Of a DNA stretch of 64,000 nucleotides, positions 42,601-54,600 are shown piece after piece. Location of the stretch: positions 16,769,092-16,833,091 of the forward strand of contig NC_135554.1 in NCBI RefSeq assembly GCF_964340395.1. Direction: 5' to 3'. Under the pieces are notes generated by a model. It saw nothing but the letters and a program-made list of their open reading frames with translations. It did no database searches and had not been told where the DNA came from. Numbering within the stretch: position 1 is the first letter of the stretch; each line of letters opens with the position of its first letter. The translations under genes were made by a program, and so were the position numbers. Source of the stretch: Glandiceps talaboti (Eukaryota > Hemichordata > Enteropneusta > Spengelidae).

Positions 42601-45600
42601 CCTATTTCAACAGTTGTAACCTATTACATTTATTATCACAACAAAATATGTCTGAATCAGGGTATGCATGAAAAGTATCTTGATCACCCAACACAGAGTT
42701 TGCGTTTGCGTGTTTTGAACCTGTGTTAAGTTGTTTTGAATCTGTCATCATGTGAAAACTACACTACTTCAGTATTTGTAACTGGAGTGTCCTGTTTTGA
42801 TCAGACAACCACAAAATATTCACTTAAAATGACATTGTACACATTATCCTCAGTGGTTGATGATTGTCCATAAGTAGTACAGAAACAGGTTGAAATTGTG
42901 ATCACCATTGAGGGCGCTGATTTTAGGGTGCGGACCCAAAAGTCAATTTTATTTGATTTATTGTGTGTACATAATACAGCTACAAAAATAGTATACGTTT
43001 ACCCAGAGGGGATGCCATACTGGTCATGGTGAATGATATTAGGAGTATTGCACATAACATTTAAATACACCCCAAAGTGCTCCAAGTTCCAGTTATAGCT
43101 GCTTTAAATTAAAGATTAACTTTGTACTATGATTTGTACAAAACCATTTTGTAAAATATCCTCAAGGTATAATCTCCATCCTCATCAATAATCTCGATTG
43201 TTAATAAATTCAACATCCCCTTCCACCAGATGTCTCATTAAACCAGACCCACCTATACAGATATATTGATACATTTATTTATTTATTTATTTATTGATTA
43301 CACGTAACAAAACCCTGGGGATTTGTTAAAGGTACAAATAAAATAAAATTGGAAAAAAAATCATAATAATAACACTTATAGGCTTGAGATTCGACTATGT
43401 TGAACATACCATGGCCCTTTCTAGTGAATCAGAAACAAAAAAGGAAAATGGTGATAGATGTTAGTGATTCCCATTGTAGTTCAAAATTCTTGTGTAACAA
43501 ATGAACTTATGGTAAATGCAAAAATACAGACTGAGATGATATAGCTCAAAAAACAGGCAGTAAATACATGTACAGTGTTTTTTGCTACGGTTGGGAACCC
43601 TTTTTATAAGGAGTAAAAATAGCAATTCCCCATAGAGTCTATCGTAATGAACCAGGTAAAATGACATAGGAACCCCGGTAGATTTTACCTACTTACCGCC
43701 CTTAGCAAAAACACTGATGTGTACTTTATACATGTACATGTTGTGTCCAAATGTAGTGAAGTGATATTAAGAAACCGTGTACTGACAATCGTGTAGAGTA
43801 TATGTTGCAGTCACACTACACATTGTATCCTACAACCATGTATACACATAGTTAATCACCAAAGAATACAAAATGCAGTCACTCAGTAATCAATAAAAAA
43901 TGATGAAATCAATACCCATATTATGAATTGTATGATGGGTGTAGGTTTTATGGCTGACGTATAAGTGTATGTATAGCTAGATGTACTCATCAGAGATATA
44001 ACACAGGGGTTAAGTGTATTCAAGAAGGCTGCATTAATAGGCATGCTGTAGACTACTAAGTTGTTACAGTATATATATATACAGACAAGCCTAGCACTTG
44101 TACTTTTATTAAAGCCTTCAAAGTGAAATAAATGCCAGAGAAGCAAGCAAGTTGCTCCATCAAAGATTACTTCTATGGCAATGGAGAACAGTTGCTATGG
44201 TGATGTCATTGACTTCTGTGACGGAAATTGCTTAGGAACTTGTTTCGTGTTTTTTTTTGTTGCATCTACATGTACTGTCTCAGATGGCTAAATGAAATGG
44301 TCAATTTGAATTGAATGAAAGTTCCATTTTCAGAATATGTATTATTCTTTTATTCATATTTTCATGCATATACAGTCTCAGGCTCAGAGACAGCCTAGTG
44401 AAATGGGAAGGAGAGTGCTGTGTGTCTTGGTCTTGATACGTCATAATATTTACATGTATTGCTTTCGTCATCTTTTACAGTCTCAGACTCAGACTTAGAG
44501 TCAGAGACAGCCAAGTGAAATGGTCATAATGAAAGTGAAGAAGAGTTCCATCTGTCTTGATCCATCAGAATAAAATGCCTTTATTGTTAATAGTGTCATT
44601 TTTTTAGGATCCGGAACAATCATATGAGACACATGTCTGACTATTCCTCAACCTCCTAATTGTTCACTTCCTGTTTGTTACTAGTAAAAATCATGCATCA
44701 TACAGATTAGCTTGATGAAAATCTATGCCTGTCTCCACAGTACACCTGTTCAATGATAAAAAAAAGTCTTATTCCTGTATGGTAAGCATTTCCATGCTGA
44801 GGGAATCAACAGAAGTGTGAAAACAACTATGTGATAAAGTAGTGGAACAGTTTGAATTGTAAATCCTCACAATCAATAGATTGATCAATTATGTATGAAG
44901 GATGTACGCATGTTTCACTGTTTTATGGTATTGACTGGATAAAAACTTTAAAAAAAACATGTATCTTCACATCTGTGTGTTATCTAAAATCCTTCCGCCA
45001 TGCACTGGGAATAATATTGAATATTGATCACAGAGAAATCCTGTGCTATCAAAAGGTCAAAAGCAATCTGATTTATTGTAGTCCCATCATCCTTTTATGA
45101 TTAGATTAGATTAGATTAGATTAGATTAGATTAGATTAGATATAGCTTTATTTCAACCACATATAGAAAATGAATAATTCTATTTGGGTACATAAGTAAT
45201 AAAAGAAATCAAATAAAAAAACTCAAAATCTTCATTCATTTTAAATATGTTTTCATATGATTACAAAATACTCAATAGACCAACAAGTGTTTTTGACTGC
45301 TTACACTGAAACACGGAAGACAGAACAATTAAAAAATGATGCTGTTGCACATGTGTAAACATAACGACATGGTTTAATTAAGTGTGTGTGTAAAAAAAAA
45401 TCATTGTTATGGACTAGGATATTTACATACTGTAGACCAAGACAGCCAGGTGGCCTAATGCACTGCAGGGTATTTATTTCCTATACTGTAGACCAAGACA
45501 GCCAAGTAGCCAAAGACACTGTAGGATATTTATTTCCTATATATACATGTACTATAGACCAAGACAGCCAGGTAGCCAAAGACACTGTAGGATATTTATT

Positions 45601-48600
45601 TCCTATATATACTATAGACCAAGACAGCCAGGTAGCCAAAGACACTGTAGGATATTTATTTCCTATATATACTATACACCAAGACAGCCAGGTAGCCAAA
45701 GACACTGTAGGATATTTATTTCCTATATATACTCTAGACCAAGACAGCCAGGTAGCCAAAGACACTGTAGGATATTTATTTCCTATATATACTATAGACC
45801 AAGACAGCCAGGTAGCCAAAGACACTGTAGGATATTTATTTCCTATATATACTATAGACCAAGACAGCCAGGTAGCCAGACACTGTAGGATATTTATTTC
45901 CTATATATACTCTAGACCAAGACAGCCAGGTAGCCAGACACTGTAGGATATTTATTTCCTATATATACTCTAGACCAAGACAGCCAGGTTGTCAAATGCA
46001 CTGTAGGATATTCATTCCCCATATTTCAGTAGAACAGTATAATATTGATATATAAATGTTATAAACCATGTGCATGATGTGTCTAATGTCATGGTCAGAA
46101 AAAAATCTGAAGTGACCTGGATCATTATTATGCCCTAGGTTGAGCTTACTTGTAAGTTCTAATAAAATTCAGCTGTGTACAGAGCTTGAAAACAAAGCCT
46201 CTACAGGGCATTAGGTACATGAACAGTGTATGCTTGAAGGTTCAGATTTCTCTGGAGTCCATCTTATCTATTAGTCACTATGAATCATGGATCTATATAT
46301 GTATGCATGTATGCATTTATAAAAAGTATATGAACAAGTCAATTTCCTATGTGTCATGACGGAAAAGTATAAGCCAAAATTAAAATTTTAAAAGTCAAGT
46401 CATAAAACACGAATATGTTTACATGTGACCCATGTATATTGATTGTATATATGGAAATAATACACAATGAATGATGCAAGTTTCATGGTATATACATTTC
46501 AGAATTACTGGTCAAAATTTTAAACTGTGGCCCCAGTTGTGTTGTATCTATCTTCAGTTGTAATGTTATATTTGTAGATATACTTATACAACTGGATGGC
46601 TTTGATAATTTATTTCACTATATGCTAAATAATGGATATTAATATGAGTTTTAACTGGTATTGTGTTTCTACAGGACTACATGATATACACTGTACCAAC
46701 TAATATTGTGTTTCTACTGGACTACATAATATACACTGTACCAACTGGTATTGTGTTTCTACAGGACTACATAATATACACTGTACCAACTGGTATTGTG
46801 TTTCTACAGGACTACATAATATTCACTGTACCAACTGGTATTATGTTTCTACAGGACTACATAATATACACTGTACCAACTGGTATTATGTTTCTACAGG
46901 ACTACATAATATACACTGTACCAACTAATATTGTGTTTCTACAGGACTACCTAATAGACACTGTACCAACTGACATTATTGTGTTTTTATAGGACTATGC
47001 AATACACACTGTTACACTTACAGTACCAACTTATATTCTTGTGTTTTTACAGGACTACCCAGTACACACCATACCAACCTGAAGTAGCACAAGGCAGATT
47101 GGAGAGTTTACTAAACTACCAGACTATGGTCACTGATCTAACTGGTTTAGATATTGCCAATGCCTCCTTGTTAGATGAAGGTACAGCTGCAGCAGAAGCC
47201 ATGGCACTCTGTTACAGGTAGGTTATCGACAATTGTTGGAACATTGCATACTCACATGCAGTATGAACTTACTGAGGAGGGTTTGTGTTTGCATATACGT
47301 GTTTATGTATGTGTTTATATAACTTGTAAAAAATTCCAAGCACAAAATCAGAAAGCAAGAGTGTCTAAAACTTAAATTATGCAAGTATGACTCCATATAA
47401 ATTATTCATTTGTATGATATTTAACAGTACTGGTTGATTAGAAGCAGCACCATTTTTCTGAAATTATACCGTATTTTACGTGAATGTGCAATTCGTCATA
47501 CATCAACAAAGAATATCACTAATATAATGCCTCAAATCAATGAGGGAAAGCAAGTGTATAAAATTCAAATTATCATAATCATATTACTTGTATTAAAATT
47601 GAAATTGTTATTGCTGTAACTCACAAATACGTAATTGTCCTGCAGTAGTGATTTTCAATATTCCATACAACATGTAAAGTGTGTCTGTGATACCCTGGTA
47701 TATTGATTTGTCAATGTGATATTCAGTAGTATCAAAACCGACAAAGTATTTAGCATCCAGGGTTTTCAAAAAAACATTTTATTCTGTCATTCAGAATGAA
47801 AGATATAATATCTGAAGTATTGTATGGCATGATTATTGAATTTTTTCTTTCTGCAAAATGCACCTTTTTAGAATTTCATCAATACTGTCTATGGTGTTAT
47901 TAATAGTCCATCACTTACTCAGCTGCGCTAGCTGAACACAATTCAAAGCTTCTAGGAGGCTTTCTTAGGTAAATCCGTATTTGTCATTTAAATGACAGTC
48001 CATCGAAGGAACCCATTAAGTAGCTTTCGTATTTCCTTTATTTTGAAAAGTGTCACGACAATTTTAGTGATTTCATAGAAAGTGTGCAGTCAACTGGGAA
48101 TTGTTTGCATGCTTAATTGCATGTACTGTAAGGATGTTACTAAATTTAGAAGAGCTGTAGGTCATATAGCAAAGACCTATTGCTACAACTAGCTGTCGGT
48201 CATATAGCAGAGACTTATTGCTACAACTAGCTGTAGGTCATATACAGCCTTATTGCCACAAGTAACTGGAGGTCATATACAGCCTTATTGCCACAAGTAA
48301 CTGGAGGTCATATACAGCCTTATTGCCACAAGTAACTGGAGGTCATATACAGTTTTATTGCCACAAGTAACTGGAGGTCATATACAGCCTTATTGCCACA
48401 AGTAACTGGAGGTCATATACAGCCTTATTGCCACAAGTAACTGGAGGTCATATACAGCCTTATTGCCACAAGTAACTGGAGGTCATATACAGCCTTATTG
48501 CCACAAGTAACTGGAGGTCATATACAGCTTTATTGCCACAAGTAACTGGAGGTCATATACAGCTTTATTGCCACAGCAAGCTCTAGGTCATATATAGCTT

Positions 48601-51600
48601 TATTGCCACAAGTAACTGGAGGTCATATACAGCTTTATTGCCACAAGTAACTGGAGGTCATATACAGCTTTATTGCCACAGCAAGCTATAGGTCATATAT
48701 AGCTTTATTGCCTCAACTAGCCATAGGTCATATAGCAGAGCTTTACTGTCAAAACCACCTGTGTCATTCCGTAGAGTTACAGGGTTATGCAACATATGCA
48801 TGTACATATCAATCCTTTTATAATAGGAAAGTTATGTTTAGTCCTTTTCTAGGTTCTGAGTAAGGATTCCTCTATAGGCCTTTATAGAGCAGTGGCTCCT
48901 CTCTGCCTTTGTAGAGTAGTGGTTCCTCTCTAGGCCTTTATCGCACAGTGGTTTCTCTCTGTGGCCTTGTACTAAGTTGTAGAGGTGAATTCCCTATGAT
49001 GTCATGAAATTAATTTGCATAATGTTATTCTGTTGTATTAAATGAATTTATAAATCAATTTGCTTTAATATCCTTTATTTTCCATGACCATCGTATTTTC
49101 ATTGGAGACCCTTTACGTCTGCTGTTGTGAAGGTTTAATGTGTCTTGTATTGTAGACCTAGAGTATGGGGAAATTTAAGCATATGGTAATGTCTATACAA
49201 GCAACCAGATGGTATGCAAGATTGGTTGTGGTTCATTTGAGTTCCCTTTTCAGTTGATGTATGAAATCAATCTCTCTTCATGCACACATAAAATATTCAG
49301 TTTTCATATCTGAGTTGTATGCTTTTGGATTTCAAGATAGCTGTCTGAACTTCTCAATGAAAAATTATCATGTAGAAATTATTGATTATATCGGTAACAT
49401 AATACATGTACTCTGTCATAACCTTCAAAAGTATAGACAGTTTTGAATCATTTTCAGCTGCTCTCCCCACGAAGAGAGTGGTGGGGTAAAATTTCACTTT
49501 TAATCTTCAAGTTCAAGGTTTGGTTCATTTATATGATGTGTGAACCTGTGGTTATGTACATGTGCATCACCAAAGAAACAGACATATTCGTTTGATTATT
49601 GCCAAATTTCATCTTGTACTAGTTGTATGTTTTAATATGTAAGTGAAATGCGTGAAGTTTTTGAAATATTAATTATATGTAATTCTTGACATGGGTTGCA
49701 AGTTTAGTTGTTATTTTCACCATACCACATTGATTTTGTTTGAGTTCAGTAGCCATTATGAAATTGAGAGGATCCTAATTATAAATTAAATTATATTTTC
49801 AATAGCTACATAATGTGTTGTAAGATTGTTAAATTTTGTCTGTTTTTATTTTTATACCATTCTTTCCAGAACCAAATGCAAGGTAATAAAAGAATTATAA
49901 AATAATCAATTGTAATAAATAAAAAAGTACTTAATTACATTATTGATTTTATTGATATATTGAGATCTGGGATACCTTTCCTCAACATCACAGCAAGTGT
50001 ATGCAATTGAAATTTGATAGATGAGCCAACACTTCATATCATATATACCACCTTATATTTATACTTTTTTGACCTTAAGTTTACTCAGTAATTGAAAATG
50101 TGGGTGTTCACCATTTCCTATATCAGATTAAGACCTTTTAAATGTTGTTTTGGGGTTAGCCATAGCACACTAAAATGAATTGTCTGCCATTCAGACCATG
50201 GAGTATTACTATTACTATTAGTGGGGATTTTTGGTATGAGAAAATGACTACAAAAGAACACAAAAATATTGAATTGTGAATTATAAAGCTACATGTATAT
50301 TACTTGCTTTAGACAGAAAGTACTTCAAATAGTGTGTTATACAATGTAAGTGCAGCCCTAGTTCTACCATATTGTCAGTGTATAGTGATCCTGACCTCAT
50401 TAGCCCTAGAATTCAAAGGTATCTTGCCATGCAATCAATTCCCCATGTTACATGTACATGCATATCTGATTGCTTTGTATAAATAGGTACTTGTACCATG
50501 ACCAGGGGTTCTTATTACTTACTAGTAACGCAGCAAATGGACAGTTTGACAAAGCCTGTTGATCTGAACAGGCGAAACATTTATCTTAAGAAATAGGAAC
50601 CCTGGTTGTTGTAAAGAAGGTATTACTATGTTTAACCGACCTGATGAATGTATTTTACGATATCTGATGGCTTGTTTTGTGTTCAGTACCTGTCTCTTAA
50701 GTCTTACCTTGCATATTACTCTGTTCACAATACTTACGACTAAAGAGAGAAATTAAACTCATTGGTTACTGAGAAAAGAGTACATTTAGAGACTACTCCT
50801 CATTATTTTATTTCATTCAACCGAGGAAAATAAGAGTGACGTTGCAGGAGATCTTGTTACTATGAGTCAAAGACATGAAGTATTAAACAAAAAATTCTAT
50901 GGTTATGAGTACTTTTGAACTACAAAGGAAGGAAAATATAGAGAATAATACTTGCACATACTTAATTAAAATGAAAATGGTGACTGGATTAATTTATTCC
51001 ATTTGTGAAAACAGCGGAAGTAAAAAAAATATTTGATATATTTTACATCATTTTCTCTATTGAAATATGTATAGGTGACTTGCATATTGTTAGCCTTACC
51101 AGGACTTCCTATGTAGAGTTTTTCGTTAACACAGAAAGCACTTTGATGTTCAAGTAGACATACTGCGATGTACATATACATCTACATTCTACTCTGTGTC
51201 ATGCTGCAAAGCAGTAGCCTCTCAGTGTTACATATCAAGATATTGACTAGGTTTAATGCATTTCATAATAGCTCTCAATGTTGTAGATTAAATGTTGAGA
51301 GACGTGCAATTAGGCTGTAGATAATTGGTCTTGTCATGTCAGTTTTAATAAACTCTGTTCATAACATGACTGCTTTTCCCCCACTATTAGTCTCAAATAT
51401 CAGTATTATTACCTGAACTTACATTGAAAAGTCATGGGAGTAGTCAGTCAAATTTTGAATTTATTTTTATTATGTTGAAACTTTGACAGTTAATATGACA
51501 AGTAATTTTAACCTTTTTGTTTCGTAACATAAATAGTATTTGAAAGACATACAAAAGTAAAGAAATGAACTAAAAGGTATTATTGTTACAGTAATACTAC

Positions 51601-54600
51601 TAATAGACAGAACAGGACAATACTTTGAGAATTAATTGAAAATAAAATCTTATGACTAATTTTGTGATTTTGAATTTTAAAAAAAAAATGCTAATTCTTC
51701 ATTTTAAGGTACAGGACACCTATAATAAATGGTTGCAGGAGATGGTTGCCATGGAAACTAAGAATATTGACTGTTTAAACTATATCATAATGCTATTTTC
51801 TGGGTTTGGTAATATATATATATATATATATATGTTGATGGTAGAAGAAAATCAAGTCGGGTTTTTCGTCTCTACATATATATATATAAATAAATAAAAT
51901 ATCTAGTCAAAAGATATCAAATTATGTAAAAAAATCTTGTAAAGTGTACAGAAAATTAGAGATGTCTTCAAGTCTATAGATATTGTTGAAGGAAATATAT
52001 GTATTTTGTAACTCTGCAGGTCTCTTGAATTGTACGAAAGTCTACATAGAAATACAAAATTTATGGTTGTCTGTCATCGTTTGTAGAAATTTAATAGAGA
52101 AAAAAGTATATATGCAATGTGATAATAAATTTTGAGATTCTCATTGTATGAAATGTCTATTACATTTGTTAAATTTGTATTCAATTGTGTAGACATCTGA
52201 CAGTGTATTTGTAGTGAAAGGAATTCATAGAATTAACATTCTGGACCTGTTATCTTGATTTGAAGTGATGGGCCTTTTTAAGGTATCATTTTATCTTAAA
52301 TTGTAATGGCTGGTCATGACTGATGGTTACCTGAAAAGGAAATGCACCAGATGTACGTCATGCATTAGGATGTAAAATCAATCATCAATTTGCTAATATT
52401 GGCAACATTGTCTTTTTTGTACATATTAGCTGTCGGTTAGATTGTAAACATCACAATATGACGCTGCAGCCAATATTGTTCATGTAATGACAGCCGACCG
52501 ATCACTTGCATATTCTCAAATTTGTTGGCAGATCCCAGTGTTTGTAGAGGGTGGTTTAATAGGTTTACTGACTTGTTTCAGTGTTTATTGAACAAGCTAT
52601 AACTATCTAAGGAGTTGGCACTGTACATGTATGAAAACCACTTGAGAATACCATACTGTAACATGGACAAGATAATGGGCAATAATACTGAATGAATTCA
52701 CACATGCAGCACAGAAAGAGATAGCTCTTCTCACTTTGTATTCAATATCCCACCCAAATCATTCCTTAAAATAGGATATTGGGTCTCGTTGGCAGTGTTC
52801 CCACCAAGGATTGACAACCCCTAGACTACTATTTGTCATTGTCAGCACTCCTTTCAACCATTAGCTTACATGTACATATATAACACCAAGACAGAGTGTA
52901 CACAGCGATGAATATTCAAAATACATGTATAGGCACTCTGTACACAGGAGGAGTAAAACTTGTTAAGCTTTCCAAGTTCCATTCCTTGCACCATAGTTTT
53001 GTTTTGGAACCATGGTAAAAAACCCAGGGGAATATACATTAGATGTATATATTTTACTTGCATATCACCCAAAACACAAACTCAAAGTAAATGTATGATA
53101 CAAGAAGATCGAATGTTGGTTGAATAAATAAAATTGTGCTTTAGGATATCTGTAACTTAGAGTCTTGTAGAGTAAACGAAATACAGAAAATGTGTACATA
53201 GATGGAAGTAATTTAGAATAAAAAACCTTCTGTTCATCGAAAATACTATTGGGTTACCCATTTGCTGTAGCCTTTACTTTGCAAATAAAATAAATATATG
53301 GACGATGTGTTCAGTATAGAAGGCAGTAATACTGAGAGAGTGAAAAATGCCTTCTAATTATCTGAAGTTATATAATTAACAAATCTTTAAAACTCTAAGT
53401 TTATCTGTTATAATTAACATACCATTTAAATTTGTGTCATTATAACATAACCACTTCGACCCTTGTATAAAATTATTTAGATTTTTTAACTTTTCCATAT
53501 TTGATAGATTCAGTCATTAGTTATGTCTGACAGACTCTTCAGAACTGTATACTAATAGTAGAATTTGTACGGTAGATTTTTTCCATGTATTAATTAAATG
53601 CTAATTTCATATAATTGTAATTTTTTAACTGAACCCCGAGGTCATTCCAAGGTGTTTTTATGTTTTTATATGCACAGTACAAGCCAGTATAGATTCCCGC
53701 TGAAAATTAATTTACTGAGTCTGATCTCATTATTCCGTAATTGCCTTGAGAGGATTCTGAAAAGATGTTGATACATAATTGCTGCAACAACTGTAAAAAA
53801 AAAATGAAAGCTTAAAAAAGAATGGAACAGTGATAAATGTGGTAATTTAGATTGCTGCAGTGAGGTGTAAAATAAGTACATATGTCATGTAAGTCGTGTT
53901 TTGTAATTCCAAGGAAATGCGGCTAATGGACTTTATTTGCTTATCTGTTTTATTTCAGACACAACAAGCGTCGCAGGTTTTACATGGACAGTAAACTACA
54001 TCCTCAGACTCAAGCTGTCGTCAACACCAGAGCCGAGTAAGTAATCATCGTATCGGAGACGATGAATGAGAGAGTCAGCCCGTATCAAATCATCTGTGTA
54101 AATGGAATTAGTTGTCTTGGCAACTAATCACCTCAGCTTAGTAATGAGCACGCCGAGATGAGGCAGATAGCAGTTAAAAGTGTGTTTGGCATATCCATCG
54201 CAAATTGAGGCTTCTGCTTGACTGGCTACCTTTGTAATGCTCCCAGAAATTACATCTTCCATGAAATCTTAATACCAAGTTTTTCCTATTCTAAGCCAGC
54301 AGCGATTTTATGGAACCTTGAATCCAAGGAAATGACAATCCACATCAATAATCTGTTCAATTCAGCTTATAATGCAAGGAAGTGGAGCTAATTAACTTGA
54401 ATATGAAACCAGTTGTAATTTCAATCATTTATCTGAGTGTTTTTAGACATCAGTGTAATGGATCCACCAGATTCCTTATACAAAAGTCAATGAGATGAGT
54501 CAATACTGTACATCATCTCATAGATTGATTTAAAGTAGTTTGTCTTTTGAACTCTCCGTGTCTGGATTTAATAAAGGAGTTAGGAATCCTGCAAAGGACA

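Larger units (their letters stand above)
35484..47052. other. GLDC intron 3 (11.6 kb)
   Basis: No nested gene found. Holds a 65 bp inverted fragment and a full Harbinger MITE (35997-36537), a 29 bp minisatellite (38689), retroposon tails (39530, 43262, 45099), an interspersed ~150 bp repeat (42900), an hAT-like MITE (43573), a diverged SINE-free duplication of CAGTCTCAGACTCAGA / AGACAGCCAAGTGAAATGG blocks (44275-44580), and the 60 bp and 45 bp minisatellites before exon 4. Confidence 0.7.

Noticed and set aside
45386-45946. 186-codon repeat ORF with [13 protein letters not shown] units
   Set aside because: A reading of the 60 bp minisatellite; three different frames are open through it, which argues against coding selection.
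46663-46992. 109-codon repeat ORF with [11 protein letters not shown] units
   Set aside because: A reading of the 45 bp acceptor-derived array in a frame different from GLDC exon 4.
45421-48755. Regular repeats resembling a CRISPR array
   Set aside because: Units are contiguous with no unique spacers, and the setting is a eukaryotic intron.
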